Translations under genes and position numbers: made by a program
The notes under the pieces: generated by a model
Database searches by the model: none
What the model was told of the DNA's origin: nothing
Seen by the model: only the letters and a program-made list of their open reading frames with translations
Part shown: piece after piece, positions 51,700-60,997 of the stretch
Position numbering within the stretch: position 1 is the first letter of the stretch
Layout: every line of letters starts with the position of its first letter
From: Flavobacterium tagetis
GTDB taxonomy: Bacteria > Bacteroidota > Bacteroidia > Flavobacteriales > Flavobacteriaceae
NCBI RefSeq assembly: GCF_016735615.1
Contig: NZ_JAERSF010000002.1
Coordinates: 1,426,001-1,490,000, forward strand
DNA: 64,000 nt
Reading direction: 5' to 3'

Positions 51700-52926
51700 T
51701 TAGTTATATAATTTTAAGATTTTTTCAAAATCTTTCGATGGTAAACCTGCTTTTTCAAAAGCTTGAAAATCGAGTTTCGTTTTCTCAATCCAGCTTAAAC
51801 TATCAGTAACATTCTGAGTCTGATATTTTTTATAAATGACTTTGGCCGCACTGTAATCGTCGCTCACTAAATAAGTATGCGCTAAATTTAATTTGACCAA
51901 TAATTCTGTATCGTCCAATTTTTCACCTTCTTGAAGTGCTTTTAAAGCTTTTCCATATTGTTTGGTCAAAATGTAACAATATCCTAGCGAACCATAATCT
52001 AGTGCAGTTGCTTTGCCTTCGTTTACAATTGTATTTAATTTAGGAATCGCTTCGTTATATTTTTGAGTTTTAATTAAAGACGCGACTTGTGTTCTTAAAT
52101 CATTAAATACATTTTTAGAAATGTCAGCATCTTTATAACAGCTATTTCCAAAATCTTTATACACTTTTGTTTTTTCTACAGCCAATAATTTTTGAAACTC
52201 ATCGTAACGATATTGTTTCATGATTTTATTTAAGATACAAACACAGAAATCATCTGAATTAGCCATTTTTTGTGCCATTGTAGACGTTTTGCACAAGCTA
52301 ATGATTTCGTTTTTATTGTCTTGATTCCAACCTCTGTTTAGTTTTGTATCTACCCAAGGTACTACTTCTAAAACTACTTTCTGGCTTAACAGCCAATTTT
52401 TGCTTTCAAAACCAAACCAAATTGTGCTGATGTTTTCTTTTAAACAAGAAGATTTATTGACAGATAATCTTTTGGCATCTTTGCTAACAGGTTCTGCTTG
52501 AGAGTAACAAGCTTTATCAATTTTACCATCTGCTACATACTTTTTCGCATTTTCATTAGAGGTGAAAATTGAGTATGTACATTCGTCATCGCCTGAAATT
52601 TTTGACATCAAGAAAACAGCACCTGCGGAGCCTTGACTTATACCTGTCGGATCTGGAATAGCTTTTAATACAGAGACCAAACTATTGGCCATTTCTTGAT
52701 TTTTGTCTAAAAGTGTAATTCTATATACAATTTCTGTAGTTCCAACAGGTAAATCTTCTGTTGGTATAGAAATTCTATCACGTGCGGGAACCATAATTTC
52801 TTTGGTCGTCGCTCGCTCTTTGTCCCAATAACCATCTTTTTGCGCAAATGCGTTAAAGGAAACTGTAATAAGTAATGATAAAATTATTTTGAAAGTTATA
52901 CTGCGTGATGATGCTTTAAGTGCCAC
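51700..52926 (-). CDS. Secreted TPR-repeat protein
   Basis: 408 residues. The only start for this frame is a GTG at 52926, which lies in an intergenic repeat word; no in-frame ATG gives a signal peptide, and the GTG one fits (LLITVSFNAFAQ). A beta-rich middle part is followed by a region with TPR-like repeats near 290-400 (YNEAIPKLNTIVNEGKATALDYGSLGYCYILTKQYGKALKALQEGEKLDDTELLVKLNLAHTY). Periplasmic or outer-membrane scaffolding is likely. Function unknown. Confidence 0.7.
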   Translation of the reverse strand: MALKASSRSITFKIILSLLITVSFNAFAQKDGYWDKERATTKEIMVPARDRISIPTEDLPVGTTEIVYRITLLDKNQEMANSLVSVLKAIPDPTGISQGSAGAVFLMSKISGDDECTYSIFTSNENAKKYVADGKIDKACYSQAEPVSKDAKRLSVNKSSCLKENISTIWFGFESKNWLLSQKVVLEVVPWVDTKLNRGWNQDNKNEIISLCKTSTMAQKMANSDDFCVCILNKIMKQYRYDEFQKLLAVEKTKVYKDFGNSCYKDADISKNVFNDLRTQVASLIKTQKYNEAIPKLNTIVNEGKATALDYGSLGYCYILTKQYGKALKALQEGEKLDDTELLVKLNLAHTYLVSDDYSAAKVIYKKYQTQNVTDSLSWIEKTKLDFQAFEKAGLPSKDFEKILKLYN

Positions 52927-53021
52927 GGATTTTACAGATTAAAATGATTTTTTACTTTAAAAACTCAAAATTCAAATAACATAGATTATGCCAAATAACT
53001 TTCTTATAGAATTGAGTGTCC

Positions 53022-53091
53022 TAGCCCCGATAGCAGCGATATCCTTTTGTGGCGGGGTTCGCCACAAAAGATATAGCGTATAGCGGGATTA
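53022..53091. repeat. ~70-bp palindromic repeat element, copy 2 (inverted)
   Basis: TAGCCCCGATAG and TATAGCGGGATTA frame the central CCTTTTGTGGCGGGG hairpin. It is the reverse complement form of 41384-41452 with scattered differences. It lies between two minus-strand genes, and the gap also ends in AACTCCGCTCAGGATGAC, another dispersed word. Confidence 0.8.
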
Positions 53092-53123
53092 GCTCCTTCC
53101 TTCAACTCCGCTCAGGATGACAA

Positions 53124-53801
53124 TTATAATTCAATAGAATCTCCGATTGGTAAAAGCATTAAATCTTTTCCTTTATCAAAGAATTTACGGATTGCTTCTT
53201 CATGATTGATTTCGATATAACCAAAAGTATCATAGTGATATCCAAGAACTTTGTCGCATTCAACAAAATCTGAAGCAATAATAGCATCTTCAACATCCAT
53301 TGTGAAGTTGTTACCGATTGGAAGAATTACTAAATCTAATTTTGTACGAAGCGGAATTAATTTCATATCGTAAGTCAAAGCAGTATCTCCGGCGATGTAA
53401 ATGTTTTTGTGTTCGCCTTCGATTACAAAACCTCCAGGATTTCCTCCGTATGAACCGTCAGGAAAACTGCTTGAGTGTATTGCATTTACATATTTTACTT
53501 TTCCGAAATCAAATTTCCAGCTTCCTCCGTGATTCATAGGATGTGAATTGAATCCTTTTTTTGCGTAGTAACTTGCAATTTCAGCATTAGAAACAATAAC
53601 TGCATTAGTATTTTTAGCAATAGCTTCCACGTCCAATACGTGATCAGCGTGCGCATGCGTAAGCAAAATATAGTCAGCTCTGATGGTGCTTAGGTTAATT
53701 GCCGCCGCTTGTGGGTTTCCGGTAATAAATGGATCCACAATAATGTGTTTTCCTCCTACTTCAATTCCTAATGAAGCGTGTCCGTAGTATGTAATTTTCA
53801 T
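53124..53801 (-). CDS. UPF0173 metal-dependent hydrolase
   Basis: 225 residues of the MBL fold with canonical metal motif LLTHAHADH near 46-54, IYIAGDTALTYD near 135-146 and VLGYHYDTFGY near 186. Matches the UPF0173 (YtkL-like) family, common in menaquinone-neighbouring regions of Bacteroidota. Substrate unknown. It ends the menA side of the men run, 29 bases after menA. Confidence 0.85.
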   Translation of the reverse strand: MKITYYGHASLGIEVGGKHIIVDPFITGNPQAAAINLSTIRADYILLTHAHADHVLDVEAIAKNTNAVIVSNAEIASYYAKKGFNSHPMNHGGSWKFDFGKVKYVNAIHSSSFPDGSYGGNPGGFVIEGEHKNIYIAGDTALTYDMKLIPLRTKLDLVILPIGNNFTMDVEDAIIASDFVECDKVLGYHYDTFGYIEINHEEAIRKFFDKGKDLMLLPIGDSIEL

Positions 53802-53830
53802 TTTGTTACCTTTTTAATTAAACGTTGTTT

Positions 53831-54793
53831 TTATCTTCCTCCTAAAAAGAGGTTTACAATAATGTCTGAAATCAATGAAATCATACACACTGTAAGCAAT
53901 ATAGAAAGCAAAAATGTGCTTAATGCCAGTTTTTTCAATTCTGGGTCTAATAATTTTGGATCTTGGTTTTTGTAAACCGTGATTAAGTGTTTTGTTAATG
54001 GAATATACGCCAATAAAAATAAGTATTGATCAAAATTATAATCGCTTAAAATAGCGAAAATAACAACTAAAAGCATTGCGCCACCAATCAAAGTATAATG
54101 GTAAAATTTAGCTTTTTCGGCTCCCATTTGCACTACAATTGTGTTTTTACCTGCTTTTCTATCTGATTCCTGATCGCGCATGTTGTTAAGATTTAAAACT
54201 CCAACGCTCAATAATCCAATTGCTACGGCTGGAAGAATTAAAAGCGGATCAACTTCTTTTGCGTATAAAAAGTTTACTCCTAATGTGCTCACTAATCCGA
54301 AGAAAATGAAAACGAATAAATCTCCCAATCCTCTATATCCATAAGCAGAATTACCTACAGTATATTTAATTGCAGACACAATAGCTGCGATTCCTAGCAA
54401 TAGAAAAAAGATAGAATATCCGAAATTGTCTTTCCCAAAAGCAAAATAGATCAATATAATTGCAGAAAGCAAAGTCAAAAAAGAAGTAATGATAATGGCT
54501 TTCTTCATTGCCTGAGGCGTAATAACACCGCTCTGAATAGCACGCTGAGGCCCTACTCTGTCTGCATTGTCGGTACCTTTTACTCCATCCCCATAATCAT
54601 TTGCAAAATTGGATAAAACCTGTAACCCTAACGTTGTCAATAAGGCAAAACCAAAAACTTTCCAGCTGAATACTTCAGTTGGCGTATTGATCGTTTCTGT
54701 TGGATTTGACAATGCGTAAATACTTCCAACTATAATTCCGGAAACTGATAAAGGTAATGTGCGCAATCTAGCGGCTTCAATCCAATGTTTCAT
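53831..54793 (-). CDS. menA: 1,4-Dihydroxy-2-naphthoate polyprenyltransferase
   Basis: 320 residues with about eight to nine membrane segments and the two UbiA-family Asp motifs: NFANDYGDGVKGTDNADR near 63-80 (first prenyl-diphosphate site) and NLNNMRDQESDRKAGK near 201-216 (second). It prenylates DHNA to demethylmenaquinone in the inner membrane. Downstream of menB in the same direction, separated by an inverted repeat. Confidence 0.9.
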   Translation of the reverse strand: MKHWIEAARLRTLPLSVSGIIVGSIYALSNPTETINTPTEVFSWKVFGFALLTTLGLQVLSNFANDYGDGVKGTDNADRVGPQRAIQSGVITPQAMKKAIIITSFLTLLSAIILIYFAFGKDNFGYSIFFLLLGIAAIVSAIKYTVGNSAYGYRGLGDLFVFIFFGLVSTLGVNFLYAKEVDPLLILPAVAIGLLSVGVLNLNNMRDQESDRKAGKNTIVVQMGAEKAKFYHYTLIGGAMLLVVIFAILSDYNFDQYLFLLAYIPLTKHLITVYKNQDPKLLDPELKKLALSTFLLSILLTVCMISLISDIIVNLFLGGR

Positions 54794-54817
54794 TATATTT
54801 TGTTTAGTTTTTAATTT

Positions 54818-54883
54818 TGTTTCATGTTTCAGGTTTCAAGTTTTGTGTTGGATTTTGCAACTTTAAACCTGAAACTTGAAACA
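54818..54883. repeat. Inverted repeat between menB and menA
   Basis: The 19-base arms 54818-54836 and 54865-54883 match at 18 positions as inverted copies, with core TTTCAGGTTT. A dispersed hairpin repeat; it could uncouple menA from menB transcription. Confidence 0.65.
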
Positions 54884-54894
54884 ATTTAAACTTT

Positions 54895-55728
54895 TTATGG
54901 TAACCACTTATTTTCTCCGAAGTTTGGTTTTCTCTTTTCTAAGAAAGCGTTTCTTCCTTCTTTTGCTTCTTCGGTCATGTAAGCTAAACGTGTTGCTTCT
55001 CCTGCAAAAACCTGTTGTCCAACCATTCCATCGTCTGTAAGGTTCATTGCAAATTTCAGCATTTTTATAGATGTTGGTGATTTTTGAAGAATTTCTTGTG
55101 CCCACTCGTAAGCAGTAGCTTCAAGTTCGTCATGTGGAATTACAGCGTTTACCATTCCCATCTCAAAAGCTTCTTGAGCAGAATAATTACGACCTAAAAA
55201 GAAAATTTCGCGAGCTTTTTTCTGTCCCACCATTTTAGCCAAATAAGCAGATCCATAACCACCGTCAAAACTTGTTACGTCTGCATCTGTTTGTTTAAAA
55301 ATGGCATGTTCTTTACTTGCAAGTGTCATGTCGCATACTACATGCAAACTGTGTCCACCACCTACAGCCCATCCTGGAACAACAGCAATAACCACTTTTG
55401 GCATAAAACGAATTAAACGCTGCACTTCTAGAATATTCAAACGGTGCTGTCCATCATCTCCTACATAACCTTGGTGTCCGCGTGCATTTTGATCTCCGCC
55501 ACTACAAAAAGAGTAAACTCCATCTTTTGTTGAAGGCCCTTCAGCAGAAAGCAATACAACTCCAATTGAAGTATCTTCTTGTGCATCGTAAAAAGCTTGG
55601 TATAATTCTGAAGTAGTTTTAGGACGGAATGCATTTCTAACATTTGGTCTGTTAAAGGCTATTCTCGCTACTCCGTTGCATTTTTTATAAGTTATATCTT
55701 CAAATTCTCTGGCTGTAATCCAATCCAT
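54895..55728 (-). CDS. menB: 1,4-Dihydroxy-2-naphthoyl-CoA synthase
   Basis: 277 residues of the crotonase family. SAEGPSTKDGVYSFCSGGDQNARG near 60-83 carries the oxyanion-hole part, VPGWAVGGGHSLHVVCDMT near 118-136 the second, and SFDGGYGSAYLAKMVG near 153-168 the catalytic Asp and loop. The C-terminal GENKWLP is MenB-typical. It closes the second ring of the naphthoquinone in menaquinone synthesis. Confidence 0.93.
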   Translation of the reverse strand: MDWITAREFEDITYKKCNGVARIAFNRPNVRNAFRPKTTSELYQAFYDAQEDTSIGVVLLSAEGPSTKDGVYSFCSGGDQNARGHQGYVGDDGQHRLNILEVQRLIRFMPKVVIAVVPGWAVGGGHSLHVVCDMTLASKEHAIFKQTDADVTSFDGGYGSAYLAKMVGQKKAREIFFLGRNYSAQEAFEMGMVNAVIPHDELEATAYEWAQEILQKSPTSIKMLKFAMNLTDDGMVGQQVFAGEATRLAYMTEEAKEGRNAFLEKRKPNFGENKWLP

Positions 55729-55979
55729 TTTGATTTTTTGTTTAAAATAATTATATGGTAAAAATAAAGCATTTTTACTAGTTTACCTACTCAATCTGCC
55801 TTAAGTCTTTGCTAAATTGACTTCCAATGTTAACAATTGGTATTTACTTACAAAAAATAACATTTTTTAACACTAGTTTAGAAAAATAATAATTAATTTT
55901 ACAGCCTAGAAATCAATGAGATACAAACAATTCAAAGATTTCAGATTGATTTTCTTTCACTGATTTATTAACCTAAAAA

Positions 55980-56102
55980 ATGATTTTTTTGAGAAAATTT
56001 AAAAAATTTGTCGCTCATTTTTTTAGGTTTTTCATTAACAAACCTCAATTAAAAGAGCAAATGATTTATGTGTTTGTTGAAACTTCAAAAAGAAAAAAGT
56101 AA
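55980..56102 (+). CDS. Possible 40-residue basic peptide
   Basis: MIFLRKFKKFVAHFFRFFIN... ending TSKRKK: basic and aromatic, with a Lys/Phe/Arg-rich amphipathic start. It is antisense-strand to the flanking genes and has no clear promoter or homologue that I know. Low confidence; could be chance in an A/T-rich gap. Confidence 0.2.
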   Translation: MIFLRKFKKFVAHFFRFFINKPQLKEQMIYVFVETSKRKK

Positions 56103-56391
56103 CACCTAAGGTTAAATGTTAGAATTGTATCTATAATTAGTATAGGAATGATAACGAAAAAGAGGAAAAAGTACTAGTTCATACTTTCTAAAAGTTATTT
56201 TATAAAACCAATGGATTAGCCGTGAAATTCTTTTTTTGCTGTTAAAATAGATACATCAAATCATTTAAAAGACATACCCATCAATGGAATAATTTCTAAA
56301 ATTCGTAAAGCTATTGTTCTGAGATGGACTCGAATTATTTTATTTCTGTTTTTTTTTAATTACAATTTTTTTTAAAACTGAATAAAAAGCG

Positions 56392-56420
56392 AAAGGCTGC
56401 TTGTAATGAGCAGCCTTTTG
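56392..56420. terminator. Intrinsic terminator after cvfB
   Basis: AAAGGCTGCT pairs with AGCAGCCTTT around a short loop; on the minus strand the stem is followed by TTTCGCTTTTTATT. It lies 93 bases after the cvfB stop. Confidence 0.65.
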
Positions 56421-56512
56421 TATTATAATAATTTTGCTAACGCAAAATAAATTTCAATATTTTAAATCCCAAACTCCAACAAGTATCAATTGGAATTTTT
56501 AAATTAGAATTT

Positions 56513-57367
56513 CTATTCTTTTACAAGATAAATTCCGTCTTCTTTAATTTCAATCAGTTTTTCTTTATATAAAGTCCCAATTGCTTTTTTGAATGATTTT
56601 TTACTCATTTTCAAAACAGTTTTAATGTCTTCTGGATGAGAATTGTCATTTAAACGAAGAAAACCTCTACTGGCTCTTAATTCACTTAAGATTTTCTCTG
56701 CATTTGGTTCAATGCTTTCAAAACCTTGAGCTTGAAGAGCAACATCAATTTTATGGTCAGGGCGAATATTTTTGATGTAACCACGCATTCTGTCCCCAGT
56801 TCTTATGGAATCATCATAAACTTCATCTTTATATAAAAGCCCTTTGTGACGCTCGTTAATGATAACATTGATTCCCATGTCGGTAATATGAGAAACAATT
56901 AAATCTACTTCTTCTCCTTTTTCAACCGTCAGGTTATCATTGCTCAAAAACTGGTTGGTTTTACTTGAAGCAACCAAACGATTAGTTTGTTTATCTAAGT
57001 ATAAATAAACCAAGTAGCGTTTTCCTTTCTCCATTGGGCGAGCTTGTTCTTTAAATGGAACAAGAATATCTTTTTCCATTCCCCAATCCATAAATGCACC
57101 AACATTATTAATGTAATTCACTCTTAAAAGAGCAAACTCATTCAATAAGATATATGGAACTAAAGTAGTTGCAACTGGTCTCTGTTCGTGGTCTAAGTAA
57201 ACAAAAACAATTAATTCTTCGCCAATTTCAAAGACTTTTGGGACATATTTATTTGGAAGCAAAACATCGTGAACTCCATCTGGATCATTTTCTGGATCTC
57301 CTAAAAACAAACCAACTTTGGTATCACGTAATATAGTTAGCGTATTGTATTTTCCTATTTCTAGCAT
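56513..57367 (-). CDS. cvfB: CvfB/YitL-family S1 RNA-binding protein
   Basis: 284 residues composed of S1-like OB modules and a C-terminal winged helix: LTILRDTKVGLFLGD near 9-23, LRVNYINNVGAFMDWGMEKDILVPFKEQ near 76-103, GEEVDLIVSHITDMGINVIINERHKGLLY near 150-178, and LKMSKKSFKKAIGTLYKEKLIEI near 250-272. Such proteins bind RNA and influence gene expression. It is part of the men-gene run (menD, DUF2853, cvfB, menB). Confidence 0.85.
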   Translation of the reverse strand: MLEIGKYNTLTILRDTKVGLFLGDPENDPDGVHDVLLPNKYVPKVFEIGEELIVFVYLDHEQRPVATTLVPYILLNEFALLRVNYINNVGAFMDWGMEKDILVPFKEQARPMEKGKRYLVYLYLDKQTNRLVASSKTNQFLSNDNLTVEKGEEVDLIVSHITDMGINVIINERHKGLLYKDEVYDDSIRTGDRMRGYIKNIRPDHKIDVALQAQGFESIEPNAEKILSELRASRGFLRLNDNSHPEDIKTVLKMSKKSFKKAIGTLYKEKLIEIKEDGIYLVKE

Positions 57368-57482
57368 TTTTATAAGTTTCTAAGCAGTCTAACTGCTAAG
57401 TTTCTGAGGTGCAAAGGTACGAAGTTTGGCTCGGTACAAAGAAATTAATTTTAACAAAACTTAATTTGCAGGCAAAAAATAG

Positions 57483-57517
57483 AAAATCCCTTTACAAACA
57501 ATGTTATAAAGGGATTT
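57483..57517 (-). terminator. Intrinsic terminator after DUF2853 gene
   Basis: AAAATCCCTTTA and ATAAAGGGATTTT pair well; it lies 20 bases after the DUF2853 stop on the minus strand. Confidence 0.8.
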
Positions 57518-57536
57518 TGAATTATCTTAACCTTGA

Positions 57537-57878
57537 TTATTTAAAGATGCTTTCCTTTTTAAAATGAACTGTAAGTAAATAATAAACAACAGCTCTATAT
57601 TTATGCTTATTTGATTTTCCATACTTTTCCATAACAGCATCAATCCCTTTGGCTAAATCTGGACCATCTTTTAAACCTAATTTCTTTATTAAAAAGTTAT
57701 TTTTTACTGTATCTAATTCTGACTGTTGCGAAGAAGCCACTGTCGAAGCATCATCATTATAAATTGACGGACCGCATGCAATTGTAACTTTTGTCAATAA
57801 ATCTGCATCAGCTGTAATTCCGCATTTTTCTTTTAAATCGGCTGTATACTTTTTAATTAAATCCTCTCTTGTACTCAT
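57537..57878 (-). CDS. DUF2853 family protein
   Basis: 113 residues from the start at 57878, where MSTREDLIKKYTADLKEKCG begins; the frame extends to 57908 but lacks homology. It follows the small DUF2853 pattern with DLLTKVTIACGPSIYNDDASTVA near 25-48 and KHKYRAVVYYLLTVHF near the end. No role is established. Sits between menD and cvfB in many relatives. Confidence 0.82.
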   Translation of the reverse strand: MSTREDLIKKYTADLKEKCGITADADLLTKVTIACGPSIYNDDASTVASSQQSELDTVKNNFLIKKLGLKDGPDLAKGIDAVMEKYGKSNKHKYRAVVYYLLTVHFKKESIFK

Positions 57879-57964
57879 ACTTATAAAATTTGGTGAATAA
57901 TAAACCAAATGTATAATTAAGGAAGTTTTAAAACAATAATTTTAACAAATATTTTCTTTCAATC

Positions 57965-59626
57965 TTAATGCAAATATTTGAAATACTGCTTTAGAATAAG
58001 ATCATTTTCAGCTGTTGGCGTAAAAATTTCTAAAATAGATGGAGCATCATTAGAATTGTATAAAGATTGTATTCCGTTATCTAACGATTGAATATCCTGA
58101 GCTGTGAAATAATGTAAACCATACATTTTTGCCAAATGTTCAGCGGTCAATTTATGTGACGTCTCAAAATAAGTATTGAAAACTGGTTTTTCTTGATGAC
58201 CTGGAAGAATTCTAAAGATTCCTCCTCCTCCATTATTTACAAGAATAATTTTGAAGTTTTTAAGAATGTATGAGTTCCACAAAGCATTGCTATCGTATAA
58301 AAAGCTAATGTCCCCAGTAACAAAAATAGTTTGTTTTTCGTTTCCAATTGCTGCCCCAATTGCAGTAGAAGTACTTCCATCTATACCGCTTGTTCCTCGA
58401 TTGCAGAAAACTTCAATCGAATTATCAATATCAATTAGTTGTGCATAGCGAATAGCAGAACTATTACTAATTTGCAACGAACTATTTTTAGGCAATGATT
58501 CGATCACTTTTTCGAAAACTTTGAAATCTGAAAATGCTATTTTACTTAAATATTCCTTTCTTTTTTCTAATCTTGTTTTGTAAACTTCATCAATATTTTT
58601 GAAGTAATTACTTTTTACAAAAGACGTTTTTGAAAATAGATCTTTGAAGAAATCATTTGGTTGCATTACAAAATGTTTTGTCAATGCATCAAAAGTATCA
58701 TAAGCACGTAAGGTATCAATGTGCCAATGATATTTTGGTTTGTATTTTCGTAAAAAACCTTTGATTCTTTTTGAAACCACCATTCCTCCAAAAGTAATTA
58801 ATACTTCAGGATTAAATTGCTTAAAATCAAAATCATCAAAAGGAGTAATTAAAGTATCTATTGAATTAATAAAATTCTCATGGTGAAGATTTGAAGTCGT
58901 TTCTGTAAGCACTACAACTGACGGATCTGATGCTAAATTTTCGATAATTTCTTTATCAATGTTATTAGCTTCATTTACACCAACTAAAACTAGTTTTCTC
59001 TTTGCAGTGTTCCAAACAGAAACAAATTCTTCACTGTTTTCTATAGTTTTTGAAAAATTTTCAAATTGCAGATTTGTAATTTTTGGCTGTACAGAAAGCG
59101 TTTCTGTCGTTTCATACAAAGGCTCTTCAAAAGGTGCATTGATATGAACCGGACCTTTCTTAAGAATAGCTGTTTCAATAGCCAAATTGATTTTCAAATC
59201 ATTTTCTTCAGATGCTTCTTCTGTTAAATTAGCATTGAAAACTGAATGATTAGCAAAAACATTTTCCTGACGAATAGTTTGCCCATCTCCAATATCAATT
59301 TTACTCTGCGGACGATCAGCAGAAATTACAATCATCGGGATTTGACTGTAGAATGCTTCTGCCAGAGCTGGATAATAGTTTAATAAGGCTGATCCTGAAG
59401 TACAAACAATTGCAGTTGGCTGTTTGGTTTGCTGAGCAATCCCTAGAGCAAAAAAAGCGGCACATCGCTCGTCTGCAATACTGTAACAGGTAAAGTTAGG
59501 ATTTTGAGCAAATCCGATAGTTAATGGTGCATTTCTAGATCCTGGAGAAATTATAATATTAACAATGCCTTTGGCAGATAAAATTTCGATAATGCTTTGT
59601 GCTAGTGCTATTTTGGGGTAAATCAT
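57965..59626 (-). CDS. menD: 2-Succinyl-5-enolpyruvyl-6-hydroxy-3-cyclohexene-1-carboxylate synthase
   Basis: 553 residues, usual length for this ThDP enzyme. ISPGSRNAPLTIGF near 27-40, CTSGSALLNYYPALAEAF near 80-97, SADRPQ near 105-110, and GTSGIDGSTSTAIGAAIG with VTGDISFLYDSNAL near 400-445 (the ThDP/Mg site). It condenses isochorismate with 2-oxoglutarate, the first committed step of menaquinone synthesis. A TAACTTTG-type element lies upstream at 59690-59697 on the minus strand. Confidence 0.93.
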   Translation of the reverse strand: MIYPKIALAQSIIEILSAKGIVNIIISPGSRNAPLTIGFAQNPNFTCYSIADERCAAFFALGIAQQTKQPTAIVCTSGSALLNYYPALAEAFYSQIPMIVISADRPQSKIDIGDGQTIRQENVFANHSVFNANLTEEASEENDLKINLAIETAILKKGPVHINAPFEEPLYETTETLSVQPKITNLQFENFSKTIENSEEFVSVWNTAKRKLVLVGVNEANNIDKEIIENLASDPSVVVLTETTSNLHHENFINSIDTLITPFDDFDFKQFNPEVLITFGGMVVSKRIKGFLRKYKPKYHWHIDTLRAYDTFDALTKHFVMQPNDFFKDLFSKTSFVKSNYFKNIDEVYKTRLEKRKEYLSKIAFSDFKVFEKVIESLPKNSSLQISNSSAIRYAQLIDIDNSIEVFCNRGTSGIDGSTSTAIGAAIGNEKQTIFVTGDISFLYDSNALWNSYILKNFKIILVNNGGGGIFRILPGHQEKPVFNTYFETSHKLTAEHLAKMYGLHYFTAQDIQSLDNGIQSLYNSNDAPSILEIFTPTAENDLILKQYFKYLH

Positions 59627-59762
59627 TCCGGTCGTGTATTACTATTTTTTAAAGAAAAATTCTGATATAATTTTTCTTTATCTTGTATACAAAGTTACAA
59701 ACTTCGCACTTGATTTATATTATAATTAGGAATATATTAAGGCTCTTTCTCAAAAAAGGGGA

Positions 59763-59770
59763 TATATTTG
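59763..59770 (+). promoter_or_regulatory. -7 element of the thioredoxin-like gene
   Basis: TATATTTG, 35 bases before the start at 59805. No clear -33 TTG. Confidence 0.4.
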
Positions 59771-59804
59771 TAAAATCGAATAATTAATAAAAGCCAGACC
59801 TGAT

Positions 59805-60980
59805 ATGCGTTTCTTATTTATACTTTTTTTATCTGTTACTTTTCAAACCATAACTTCTCAGAATCAATTTGTTCCTGTTGATGTTCCATACAAAATGGCT
59901 TTAGAAAATGCTAAAAAAGAAGGAAAGCCACTTTTTGTGATGCTTTATGCAGATTGGTGTCCGCATTGTAATTTAATGAAAACGGAAGTTTTGAGTGATC
60001 CTGCCATTATCGATTTTTTGAATACTAATTTTATATGTACTTATAAAAATATTGAAAAAGAAGAAGGAATTGTTTTAAAGAACAAATTCAATACAAAATC
60101 GCTTCCTACTTTCTTATTTCTTGATAGTAATGAAACTTTGATTTATGCATTGAAAGGAGAAATGAAAAAAGCTGAATTTCAAAATGAATTGCGTTATGCT
60201 TTAAACAAAAAAATGCAGCTACCTTATTTAGAAAAAGAGTTTCTTGCAGATCCAAGCAATTCAGATAAGTTCTTTACATATTTGAATACTTTAAAGAAAG
60301 GAAAAGACAGAACGGAATTGTCAATTCCAACCCATATTTATCTTAATACACAATCTGATAAACAATTGGTTAGTGAATTAAATTGGCGTGTTATAGCAAA
60401 TGGGGTAACTGATATTAAATCTAGAGAGTTTCAATATGTTATAAACCATCAGAAAGAATTTGCCACTGTAGCTTCTCAAAATCGTGTTGATCGTAAAATA
60501 GAAAGTATTGTAAACGAATTGCTTCGACCTTTGGTTGACAATCTAGACACTATAAACTATTATAAACAAAGAGAAGTTGCCAAATCAATCCGACTGCAAA
60601 AAACAGATTCTTTGGTTTTTAAATATGATTTGACATTGGCAGAAAGAACTGAAAAATGGAATTTATATAAAAAAGTTACGCTAGAAGATACTCAGAAATT
60701 AGTTTGGAACGATGCGAGTTTTCTAAAAGATATCGGAAATACTTATTTGAAACATATTAAAGATACCGAGAGTTTAAAAAAAGCTATCTCTTGGGTCGAT
60801 CGTTCATTAGAACTAAATAATTCTTATGACGGTAATTTACTCGAAGCCAAGCTTTACAATAAAATAAAAAATAAAAAGAAAGCTCTAGAATATGCCAAAA
60901 ATGCCAAAGCCATTGCCAAAGAAATGGACTGGAATTCTAAAGAAGTGGACACTTTATTAGCTGAATTGAATACCAAATAA
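59805..60980 (+). CDS. Secreted thioredoxin-fold protein with C-terminal helical repeats
   Basis: 391 residues. Signal peptide to about residue 18 (TITSQ). A thioredoxin domain carries the active site YADWCPHC with Cys52 and Cys55 and a cis-Pro segment SLPTFLFLD near 105. The C-terminal ~230 residues are helical and TPR-like (DTESLKKAISWVDRSLELNNSYDGNLLEAKLYNK). Probably a periplasmic disulfide reductase. Adjacent GNAT gene starts 17 bases on. Confidence 0.82.
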   Translation: MRFLFILFLSVTFQTITSQNQFVPVDVPYKMALENAKKEGKPLFVMLYADWCPHCNLMKTEVLSDPAIIDFLNTNFICTYKNIEKEEGIVLKNKFNTKSLPTFLFLDSNETLIYALKGEMKKAEFQNELRYALNKKMQLPYLEKEFLADPSNSDKFFTYLNTLKKGKDRTELSIPTHIYLNTQSDKQLVSELNWRVIANGVTDIKSREFQYVINHQKEFATVASQNRVDRKIESIVNELLRPLVDNLDTINYYKQREVAKSIRLQKTDSLVFKYDLTLAERTEKWNLYKKVTLEDTQKLVWNDASFLKDIGNTYLKHIKDTESLKKAISWVDRSLELNNSYDGNLLEAKLYNKIKNKKKALEYAKNAKAIAKEMDWNSKEVDTLLAELNTK

Positions 60981-60997
60981 ACTACAATAAATTACCA

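Larger units (their letters stand above)
55729..56512. other. 784-base gap with a possible small ORF and a terminator
   Basis: Between menB and cvfB, both on the minus strand. It contains an A/T-rich stretch, the 40-codon ORF 55980-56102, an unassigned stretch up to 56390, the hairpin at 56392-56420 and an AAATCCCAAACTCCAAC repeat word near 56465. I see no clear long gene. Confidence 0.55.
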
